In this document: piece after piece, positions 27,283 through 34,558 of the stretch
How positions within the stretch are numbered: position 1 is the first letter of the stretch
Layout: every line of letters begins with the position of its first letter
Assembly: GCF_003334855.1 (NCBI RefSeq)
Contig: NZ_QOWE01000026.1
Span: 62,001 to 126,000, forward strand
Length of the DNA stretch: 64,000 nucleotides
Reading direction: 5' to 3'
Source of the DNA: Larkinella punicea
Lineage (GTDB): Bacteria > Bacteroidota > Bacteroidia > Cytophagales > Spirosomataceae
The notes under the pieces: generated by a model
The model's database searches: none
Told to the model about the DNA's origin: nothing
The model's input: only the letters and a program-made list of their open reading frames with translations
Program-made: the position numbers and the translations under genes

Positions 27283-27948
27283 TTAGGTGTCCTGTTTCAA
27301 AGGACCAGTGGTCATGCTGGGTTCAGTTCGGTAAAAATCATACAGCCGTCGTCCGATCAGTTCGTGGCTGATGGCGTTGAGCCGTTCGCGGTCGCCGGTA
27401 CTGAAAAACTCCTCGCGGGAATCGACCAGTGCCTGCACATCGAACACCCGGAACCCCCGGTGATGGCCTTCGCTTTTGAGGATGGCACTCCCTTTGCGTC
27501 GCAACCAGCCACTGACGGGTTCGCGGTGGGGGAAAGGGGTCATCAGAATAACCCGGCTGCGGTGAAACCGGAGGGTTTCCAGGATCATCGACAAATGGGC
27601 GTATACTTCGTTGAGGGGCCGAATGGCACCCAGCACGGATTGGATGCGTAACTTCCACGCCATCACATGCTCCACAAACCGGGTTCCGGCGGTGGGGCGC
27701 AGGGCCAGCCGCGAATCGCGCAGATGGCGGTTGGCAATTTGCAGAATGATCAGGTCATAGCGTCGGAGCGGAACCCGCTGCAACACTTCCGCGATGGTGC
27801 TGATGGCCATCGGCGCATGGTAGGTCACGATTACTTCCTGCCCCCCGCGTTCCAGTTGCTGCACGAACTGATCGATGTAGCTCTGCCGGGAGTTGAGGCC
27901 CGAGTCGTAATGGAGACTATCCGCAATGACCAACAGATGTATTTTCAT
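27283..27948 (-). CDS. SGNH/GDSL-type hydrolase-like protein
   Basis: A 221-residue protein without a clear signal peptide. IADSLHYD near the N-terminus fits the GDS(L) block, LQIANRH fits the G/N block with Asn, and GDRERLNAISHELI near the C-terminus could supply the Asp and His. The substrate is not predictable. It lies 47 nt upstream of the PepSY-like gene on the same strand and diverges from the sigma-factor gene. Confidence 0.6.
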   Translation of the reverse strand: MKIHLLVIADSLHYDSGLNSRQSYIDQFVQQLERGGQEVIVTYHAPMAISTIAEVLQRVPLRRYDLIILQIANRHLRDSRLALRPTAGTRFVEHVMAWKLRIQSVLGAIRPLNEVYAHLSMILETLRFHRSRVILMTPFPHREPVSGWLRRKGSAILKSEGHHRGFRVFDVQALVDSREEFFSTGDRERLNAISHELIGRRLYDFYRTEPSMTTGPLKQDT

Positions 27949-28197
27949 TGCTTTAGAATTTCAGGTTCGGAGTCGGAAAAAGCGGGAGACTCACTCAGGA
28001 GCGAACCGTTTTTTTCGACGATACAATTGACATTACGCCGGGAAAACCGGCACCGTTGCAGACCAAATCGAAAAAAAATGTAGAAATTAGGAGAGTGAAA
28101 AAAAATAAAAAAAAGTCGTTAGCTGCTGCAACAGTCGCCCGGTTTTTGACGTACATGGGATGGTATGAGTGAATCATTTACTTAAATCGTTACGGCC

Positions 28198-28803
28198 TTG
28201 TTCTTCCGAAAGCGCCCCTCCTTCGCGGAAAACGATATTGATAGTGTTATTGAAGCCTGCCGCAACCATGATGCGCAGGCTCAGCGTGTTTTATTCAAAA
28301 AATTTTATGGCTATTCCAAAAGTATTTGCCTGCGGTATTCGGCTACGACGGAAGAGGCCGAAGAAGTGTTGAATGAGAGCTTTCTAAAAGTATTTCAACG
28401 GCTGCATCAATATGATGCCACGCATCCGTTCAAAGCGTGGCTGCGGTCGATTCTGATCAACACCGCCATCAGTTATTACCGCAAATACCACAAACTAGAC
28501 ATGAGTTCGTTGGAGGCCGGTCAGGATGTGCCGTTTGAAGACGATGTGATTGGCCAGATTTCGGCCGACGAAATTCTGGCGCTGGTGCAGCAACTGCCAC
28601 CGGCCTACCGTACTGTGTTTTCGATGCATGTAGTAGATGGCTACAGTCTTCGGGAAATTGCCGAGGTGTTACAGAGCAACGAAGCCACGATCCGTTCGCA
28701 TTTTTTACGGTCGCGGCAACGTCTTCAACAGGCCATCCGGTCTGCGTACCCACACCTGTTTCCATCCGACCCCGCGATTCCTATTCGTTACTATGAAAAC
28801 TGA
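28198..28803 (+). CDS. ECF RNA polymerase sigma factor
   Basis: The 201-residue protein has sigma region 2 (about 23-90, with AQRVLFKKFYGYSKSICLRY and HPFKAWLRSILINTAISYYRK) and region 4 (about 125-180, LPPAYRTVFSMHVVDGYSLREIAEVL). The reading frame closes at 28183-28185 and has no ATG before the conserved part, so a TTG at 28198 is the most likely start. It overlaps the next gene by 11 nt. ECF factors of this kind direct expression of a small regulon and are held by a partner encoded next to them. Confidence 0.88.
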   Translation: MFFRKRPSFAENDIDSVIEACRNHDAQAQRVLFKKFYGYSKSICLRYSATTEEAEEVLNESFLKVFQRLHQYDATHPFKAWLRSILINTAISYYRKYHKLDMSSLEAGQDVPFEDDVIGQISADEILALVQQLPPAYRTVFSMHVVDGYSLREIAEVLQSNEATIRSHFLRSRQRLQQAIRSAYPHLFPSDPAIPIRYYEN

Positions 28804-30367
28804 TAAATTTGAGGAAAATATACGACAAAAGCTGGAGGGGATAGACCCTCCGTTCCAGGAGACAGATTGGGTGCATCTTCGGTCTGTTCTGCGTCGCAAT
28901 GGCGTACCTTCCATTGGCGGAGCGGTTACGCAGTGGCTTGTGCCGATGATGAGTGCCGCCACGGTGGCCGGGCTGGTCATTCTGGCGGTGTGGCAATACC
29001 GTACCAATCAGAAACTGGAGCAAACCGTTCAGTCTCTGAAGGATACTGTCACGATTCTGCAACAGGCTCCGCTGGAAACACCGGTTGCTCAAGGGCCAAA
29101 AACAGACACGGTCTACATAACACGCGAAGTATCGATTCCATCACCCCGGTTATCGCCTTCTGTCCCGGGCGTTCAGCAGGATGATGATCGTGAGTTGGCC
29201 AACCGGTCAGAAACCGATCCGGCGGCAACGGATCGCTCCGGCGAAAGCCCGTCAATCGAATCAGCTTCAAATCCGAATCGGGAACGCAACCGGCTGGAAG
29301 GGAGTACTTTATCGGGTCGATCCGGCTCAAAAGAGCGCCTGACAGAATCCGAAACGGGGGTGAATGGATCGGAATCGGATCCTTCCAAAACCGGTCGTGT
29401 ACCTTCGGAGCAATCGGAGCGAAATGCACTTCCTTCAGGCCGTTTGCCGAAATCCGCTACAGACCGCTGGAATCGGAACCCGGATCGGTATTCGGGACGG
29501 CAGAAACCTGCCGGTTTGGAAACCTCCCGGCCGTTGTCAAACGGTGTTTCGGGTTCGGTAGATGTTCCGGGGAATGACGGGTCGACAGCCGGTTCGTCCT
29601 CATCAGCTTCGATTTCCTGGGAGCCGGTGCTGAATCGGGCATTGAAATTTGATTCCAGTTATTACGTCGAAAACTACCAACGCCGGGTCCGCCGAATTCG
29701 GCCGTTGGCCATGCATTCGGCCGTAGCCACCTCTTCGGGTTCAAAACCGGTGGTGGAAGAACGGCAGCGGTTCGTTCATGTCCGGATTGGGGGCAGTGCG
29801 CAGTTGAGTGGCGGTCAATCGGGTTACGGGCTGGCGAGTGAAATTCTGATGGGGGATCGTTTGACGATCGGCCTCGGATTGACGCGCCTGAGTGTTTCGG
29901 GCGAAGAGTACATCACGGAAGGACAGTATTTAGTCAAGAAAAAGAGCGATTTTAGGCGGGATTATCAGGGTAAAGTGCCTGGGCCTGGGGATAAGCGTTT
30001 CGAAATTTTGAACATCGCCCGCAGTGGAAAGAGCTGGCAGTTACCGATCACTTTTGGGTATCGTCTGCCGGTCGGGAACTCTGTTACGATTACGCCATCC
30101 GTTGGCGCGAGTTTCAGTCTGGAAGCCCGCGAGAAAATTTCGTTTACCAACCGCATGGGGCCGTATGAATTTATGGCGCAAAAGTTCTACGAAAAATGTT
30201 CTCCCGGCGTGTACAACAACTGGCTTGTGGGGATTGCTTTCGAGAAGCAATGGAGCCACTGGGTGATTCAGGCCAATCCGTATCTGTCAAGCCCTTTATT
30301 GTCTTCGCAGTTTAGTTTGAACCGGACTTCAGCCGGGATGCGGGCGCGGTTGTTGTATCAGTTTTAG
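28793..30367 (+). CDS. Putative trans-envelope sigma regulator: cytoplasmic domain, membrane helix, linker and outer-membrane barrel
   Basis: The chosen ATG at 28793 gives 524 residues and an 11-nt overlap with the sigma gene. Residues 1-44 are charged and could form a short anti-sigma region (KFEENIRQKLEGIDPPFQETDW). One membrane helix follows at about 47-67, then a coiled-coil-like stretch, then about 200 residues rich in Ser, Glu, Arg, Asn, Gly and Pro without predicted structure. The C-terminal 190 residues alternate in a beta-barrel pattern and end in LLYQF, as in outer-membrane proteins. There is no signal peptide other than the internal helix. The predicted topology spans both membranes. 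Confidence 0.66.
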   Translation: MKTDKFEENIRQKLEGIDPPFQETDWVHLRSVLRRNGVPSIGGAVTQWLVPMMSAATVAGLVILAVWQYRTNQKLEQTVQSLKDTVTILQQAPLETPVAQGPKTDTVYITREVSIPSPRLSPSVPGVQQDDDRELANRSETDPAATDRSGESPSIESASNPNRERNRLEGSTLSGRSGSKERLTESETGVNGSESDPSKTGRVPSEQSERNALPSGRLPKSATDRWNRNPDRYSGRQKPAGLETSRPLSNGVSGSVDVPGNDGSTAGSSSSASISWEPVLNRALKFDSSYYVENYQRRVRRIRPLAMHSAVATSSGSKPVVEERQRFVHVRIGGSAQLSGGQSGYGLASEILMGDRLTIGLGLTRLSVSGEEYITEGQYLVKKKSDFRRDYQGKVPGPGDKRFEILNIARSGKSWQLPITFGYRLPVGNSVTITPSVGASFSLEAREKISFTNRMGPYEFMAQKFYEKCSPGVYNNWLVGIAFEKQWSHWVIQANPYLSSPLLSSQFSLNRTSAGMRARLLYQF

Positions 30368-30780
30368 GAGGGATGAACTCTAGGCAAAATATGATGGGGC
30401 TACCCGGCGGCTATAAAGGAAATTGTTGGGATAAAGTGGTTATTGAGAGTTTTTTTAACTACTCTCATAAGCGATTTGATAAACCATATTCGTATCGTAT
30501 CGGTTAGCTACCTTTGATGCATTGAGGATTGGCACAATGGCACAGGGCTGTGACAACATTCGCTATTCAACTACCGTACGCCCAGTTAAGAGGAATCATA
30601 TTTTTACAGTTCCTTAGAGACTGTCTAAAAATGGTCTTTGAAATAAAATAAGGAGCCGGTAAGTTGGTAGGAACAAAGAACCACCAATGTATCCTACTGA
30701 TCTCACCAACTCCCAGTGGCAACGGGGCCGCCCTTTAGGTTTGTGTGGTGGTAAGAAACTAAGAATTGGTAGCTTGCCAT

Positions 30781-30951
30781 CAGTCAACCAGAGTGGGGTA
30801 AACTAAGGGGCCGCTAAGGAGAAAGACCTATGCGCGGATTCAGAACCCCACTCTGTTAGACTTGCAAAGGCTCGAATAGAAAGACGGGTTCGCGGCCCAT
30901 TAGAAGGGTTTGAGCAAAGGCAACGGGGCCGCCCGAGCGGTCGGTTGACTG
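30781..30951 (+). ncRNA. Candidate IS110 bridge RNA (seekRNA)
   Basis: The non-coding left end can close with a 9-bp pair (30781-30789 with 30943-30951). Inside are: a perfect 11-bp stem (30789-30799 with 30845-30855; base 30789 can belong to either stem) with a 45-nt loop; a second stem-loop (TTGC and GCTCGAA at 30862-30876 with TTTGAGC and GCAA at 30909-30923, separated by matching AAAG internal loops, 32-nt loop); and a short GC hairpin at about 30929-30942. The first loop contains GGGGCCGC (30807-30814), identical to the element's left end, and CTATGC (30828-30833), complementary to GCATAG at 31994-31999. IS110-group elements are known to encode a bridge RNA of about 180 nt in this place. 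The size here is 171 nt. Confidence 0.58.
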
Positions 30952-30973
30952 ACAACCAAAACTAAACGCTTTT

Positions 30974-31999
30974 ATGGACATTCACCACTACGTCGGCATT
31001 GATATTAGTAAAGCAACACTCGATTGGGCCGTCTTTGATGGCAAGGCTTTGGTTTCACAAACGACTACACCCAACACCGTTACTGGGATTAAAACAGCCT
31101 TACGGCAGTTGAAAAAAATCGTCAACTGGAATCTTAAACAAACCGTGTTTTGCATGGAACACACCGGCATTTATAATGCCCATCTACTCGAATTTCTCCA
31201 CAAGGCGAGCCTGCCGATTTGGTTAGAGAACAGCACGCAGATCAAACAAGCCGGTGGGATGCAACGGGGCAAGAGCGATGCAGTTGATGCTCGACGCATC
31301 GCCGAGTACGCCTATCGTTTCCGAGACCGAATGCGTCTGTGGGAGCCGCCCCGACAAATCATCCAGCAACTTTCCTTCCTAAGTGCTGTTCGTCAGCGAC
31401 TTATTCAGGCACATAATCTCTTAGCTGGCCCCTTGGCCGAGCAAGAATCGTTTGTTGGTACCCCCTTACAAAAACAGCTACGGGCCACGTCCAAAAATTC
31501 ATTAGCCGCTCTGTGAAAGCCGAACAAAAAGCCATTGACCAGCATATTGATAGTCTCATTCAAGGCGACAGTCGGCTTAAAGAGCTTTTTGAATTAATCG
31601 TCTCTGTTCCTGGTGTTGGTTCTGCCACCGCTACCGAAATATTGGTATCTACCAACGAACTGAAAGCCATCAAAGATCCTAAAAAAATGGCGGCACGGGC
31701 CGCCCCGCTGTCATGCGGGTGTTGCCCCCTTTGAGCACCGTTCAGGAACAAGTGTCCGCGGCAAAACCCAAGTAAGCCATCAGGCTCGTAAACGGCTGAA
31801 GTCGCTATTTCATTTGGGGGCTATGTCAGCCATTCGAATGAAAGGCGAACTCCAGGACTACTACCAGCGAAAAGTCAGTGAAGGCAAGAACAAAATGTTG
31901 GTCTTGAACGCCATTCGGAATAAACTTATTCACCGAATTTATGCAGTTGTTAAGCGGGGTGAAAAATATGACGAAAAGTATTTGTCACCACTTGCATAG
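30974..31999 (+). pseudogene. IS110-family transposase, two indels
   Basis: The first part (30974-31513) has the DEDD RuvC-like domain: YVGIDISKATLDW, CMEHTGIYNAH and GKSDAVDARRIAEYA. At 31513 a 2-nt excess (CTG-TG-AAA) shifts the frame. The second part holds the Transposase_20 segment SVPGVGSATATEILV. At 31693-31708 a 16-nt GC-rich insert follows KKMA and shifts back. The end (CHAGVAPFEHRSG to the TAG at 31999) is normal. The three pieces together would give a protein of about 335 residues, the usual length, so the element is recently dead. Confidence 0.85.
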
Positions 32000-32799
32000 A
32001 CCATAGAAATCCACGCGGTTATCCAAGAACTGCTTGCCGACCAACGAAAACGCAAATATGAACTGCGTAATGTCCTTAATGCTATCTTTTATGTTGTCAA
32101 GGGTGGTATTCCCTGGCGGCTGATGCCCAATGACCTTACCACCTTGGCGAATCGTGTTCTATTACTATACCAAGTTTCGTCGGTTGGGAATTTGGCAAGA
32201 ACTAAATGATGCATTACGAGAAAAAATCCGTTCAAAGGCGGGACGCAAACTCAGTCCTTCTGCAGGTATTCTTGATAGCCAAAGTGTTAAGACAACCGGC
32301 GTAGGTGGTCAACGCGGTTTTGATGCTGCCAAATGGGTCAAGGGCCGTAAACGGCATATTGTCGTCGATACCCTGGGCTTGTTATTGGCGGTGGTCGTTC
32401 ACCGAGCCGATATTGATGAACGTCGAGGAGCGGGATTTGTTTTAGCCCGACTCTTCAGTCGTAAAGCGATGTTTCCCCGCTTAGTGGTCATCTTTGCGGA
32501 TGGAGGTTATAGTGGTGATTTTGAGACGCTTGTTAAGAAAATGTACCGTTGGCTATTGCTGATCGTACGAAAACCGTTTGGTTTAAAAATATTTATTCCA
32601 TTACCGAAACGATGGATTGTAGAGCGCACCTTTGCCTGGTTAAATCAACACCGCCGATTAAGTGTCGATTACGAAAGATCGGTCAAGTCGTCAGAAGCTA
32701 TGATTCAACTAGCCATGATTCGCACTATGCTTAAACGAATTTAAAGACCATTTTTAGGCAAGTCTCTTAAGGGTCGCCTAAAAATCTCCACTCACTATA

Positions 32800-34446
32800 C
32801 TATTGCAAGTCCAAATTCAGTTTTCCACGAATTTTCAATATGTCTTTTCTTACATATACTAAAACCCCTGCTTGCTGGTCTATTAGTGTGTAGTTTGTCG
32901 AAATGATATTTTTTAAATTTGGAATAGTTTGGTGTGCAACCAAATTTGGATCTTCAAAAATTGAATTCATTCTAACTTCATCTATAAATACAGCAGGTCG
33001 ATTCCGTTTGATATCATTTACATATTGCCGACAGTAATATTCAATAAGATAAGGGTCGTGGATAGCGCCTAAAGAGTTAGTTGTCATGCATCGTATTGAG
33101 TGATTTTCTCGAGTGCCTTGCCTTAATCCGGTAAGAGTATGATAAGTCAAATTCCATCCCCATACGACAAGGCAATCAGTTGGTTTAGTGTAGTAGTTAA
33201 TTAATTTAATAACATTAATTTCATGTTGTGCAGGTTCAAATCTCTTGAAATTTTGATTTTTTCTATTATACTTAAATGTGTACACGGTAACAAGGCCGAT
33301 GAATAATACAGCCATCATTATACTTACTATTGGAAAAGTATATTTTTTAATGTCACTGTACTCAAAGATATGGCTTAGCATATATGATGTGAGTAAAGTG
33401 ATAGGAAAAAGTGTGTAGAATAAATAATGTTCAAAAGTATAGCCTGTGCGAGTAACAATAAGGTAAGAAAGTACAATGTTTATTGATAAAAAAATGAATA
33501 CATTATCTTTATATATTATATATAAAGAATGTTTATTGTTAATAATTATGAAAAAAAATAACCAAACTGCAGTGCTATATATTAAAAAAAATAGATAATC
33601 GTAAGACGATTTGAATATTAATTTAATAAATAAACTAAACGGATCACCCGTATTATAGTGGCTTAAATTGGTTTTGATATACATTATATAGAAATCGTAT
33701 AATATATTATTGTATAATAAATATACCAATAAAGATCCTCCTACAATTGCCATTCCACTACCAAGACCTAGAAAAGCTGCTATTTTATCTTTTTTATTTA
33801 ATTTTGTTTTTAATATAATAAAAAATCCATATAATAAGTATAGAATAGCAAGCGGCCCTCCTTGCAGTTTTGCGAAAGGTATTAAACAGCAAATGATACT
33901 TAATAGAATGTATAAATATATTGATACTATTTTGGTACGATATATATAGGCCAATATGTAAATAATTAAAGTAATTAAAAAAAATGATGGTAACTCGCTA
34001 TTATAATGGTTAAAATCATTGTGATTGGTGAAGAAAAAAAAACTGTATATTATTGTAATGCTTAAGAATGACACTTTAGTAGTATAAAATAGCTTTAATG
34101 TAAGATACGTAATGAATAAGGAAAATATGACTAATCCTGTAGCTGTAGCATGAAGCGTTAAGTAATTAAATGGTAATCCTATATATTTTAATAAAAGAAT
34201 TATATAGCTGTTAATTGGGCCACTGGTAGTTCCATCAACTGATCGCCAAAATATTGGATCAAATTCTAACGTAATTGCCTGTGTTAACATTTGACTTTCA
34301 TCAGGATTTATTTGACCATTGTATAAGATGAATGGCAATTTTTTAATTATAAATAAAATAGAAAAAAAAGTAATCGTTATATATTCCTGCGGTGACAGGC
34401 CTATGTAGCTCTTTATTTTTACTGCTGTGTTATTCTTGGTTATCAT
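32800..34446 (-). CDS. Polytopic membrane glycosyltransferase-like protein (GT-C type), AT-rich
   Basis: The 548-residue protein has about 11-12 membrane helices and a C-terminal soluble part. INPDESQMLTQAITLEFDPIFWRSVDGTTSGP in the first outer loop is shown only in part: an acidic DE pair in this position, followed by a GP-containing loop, is the pattern of GT-C enzymes that use lipid-linked sugars. Its codons are far richer in A and T than those of its neighbours, which suggests transfer. It is followed in the same direction, upstream, by the 1430-residue secreted protein. The acceptor is unknown; modification of that protein or of a surface glycan is possible. Confidence 0.68.
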   Translation of the reverse strand: MITKNNTAVKIKSYIGLSPQEYITITFFSILFIIKKLPFILYNGQINPDESQMLTQAITLEFDPIFWRSVDGTTSGPINSYIILLLKYIGLPFNYLTLHATATGLVIFSLFITYLTLKLFYTTKVSFLSITIIYSFFFFTNHNDFNHYNSELPSFFLITLIIYILAYIYRTKIVSIYLYILLSIICCLIPFAKLQGGPLAILYLLYGFFIILKTKLNKKDKIAAFLGLGSGMAIVGGSLLVYLLYNNILYDFYIMYIKTNLSHYNTGDPFSLFIKLIFKSSYDYLFFLIYSTAVWLFFFIIINNKHSLYIIYKDNVFIFLSINIVLSYLIVTRTGYTFEHYLFYTLFPITLLTSYMLSHIFEYSDIKKYTFPIVSIMMAVLFIGLVTVYTFKYNRKNQNFKRFEPAQHEINVIKLINYYTKPTDCLVVWGWNLTYHTLTGLRQGTRENHSIRCMTTNSLGAIHDPYLIEYYCRQYVNDIKRNRPAVFIDEVRMNSIFEDPNLVAHQTIPNLKNIISTNYTLIDQQAGVLVYVRKDILKIRGKLNLDLQ

Positions 34447-34459
34447 AATTGTTTCTTAA

Positions 34460-34517
34460 TAAACTTCTCATAAATGGTCGTTACATAGCTATATAACGAC
34501 CATTTATGAGAAGTTTA
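34460..34517. terminator. 58-bp near-perfect palindrome after the 1430-residue gene
   Basis: A perfect 24-bp stem (34460-34483 with 34494-34517) surrounds a 10-nt centre that itself holds the palindrome ATAGCTAT. It lies 42 nt beyond the stop of the minus-strand gene at 34559. It probably ends that transcript and separates it from the membrane protein gene. Confidence 0.72.
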
Positions 34518-34558
34518 TTTTACTGGTTTAAAAGTTAATACACGGAAATTAGAGTATC

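Larger units (their letters stand above)
30722..32014 (+). mobile_element. IS110-family element, decayed, inserted in the IS5 transposase
   Basis: Left junction lies at about 30722/30723 (start CGGGGCCGCCC). The right junction is between 31999 (after the transposase stop TAG) and about 32014. The later position is favoured by comparison with usual IS5 proteins, where QWQ is followed by about ten residues before RKRK. No terminal inverted repeats or target duplication are seen, as expected for IS110. The element has a 250-nt non-coding left end, a transposase and almost no right non-coding part. Confidence 0.8.
30687..32744 (+). pseudogene. IS5-family transposase, interrupted
   Basis: The N-terminal 12 codons (30687-30722) are separated from the rest by about 1.3 kb. 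After the insertion the frame reads LADQRKRKYELRNVLNAIF up to 32125, then a +1 change at about 32134 leads to the second part (32130-32744, PPWRIVFYYYTKF). The DDE residues are intact: LDSQSVKT, IFADGGYSG and WIVERTFAWLN. The frame change may be the programmed shift of the IS427 group or a 1-nt insertion. The split makes it non-functional as it stands. Confidence 0.85.
30617..32766. mobile_element. IS5-family insertion sequence, split by an IS110-family element
   Basis: Terminal inverted repeats of about 26 bp, with three differences in the first 24 bp (left starts GAGACTGTCTAAAAATGG, right is its near complement ending at 32766), are flanked by a 3-bp duplication TTA at 30614-30616 and 32767-32769. 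Without the inner element it would be about 870 bp, normal for the IS427 group. The transposase begins at 30687 (MYPTDLTNSQWQ), is broken after 36 bases by the IS110 insertion, and resumes near 32000-32015. Confidence 0.88.

Noticed and set aside
28169-28372. An ATG-started frame overlapping the start of the sigma gene
   Set aside because: It is in another frame from the conserved sigma regions; the sigma frame with TTG at 28198 explains the conservation.
30368-30616. Possible small gene between the sigma regulator and the IS5 element
   Set aside because: Only short frames without start context are present; the stretch looks non-coding.
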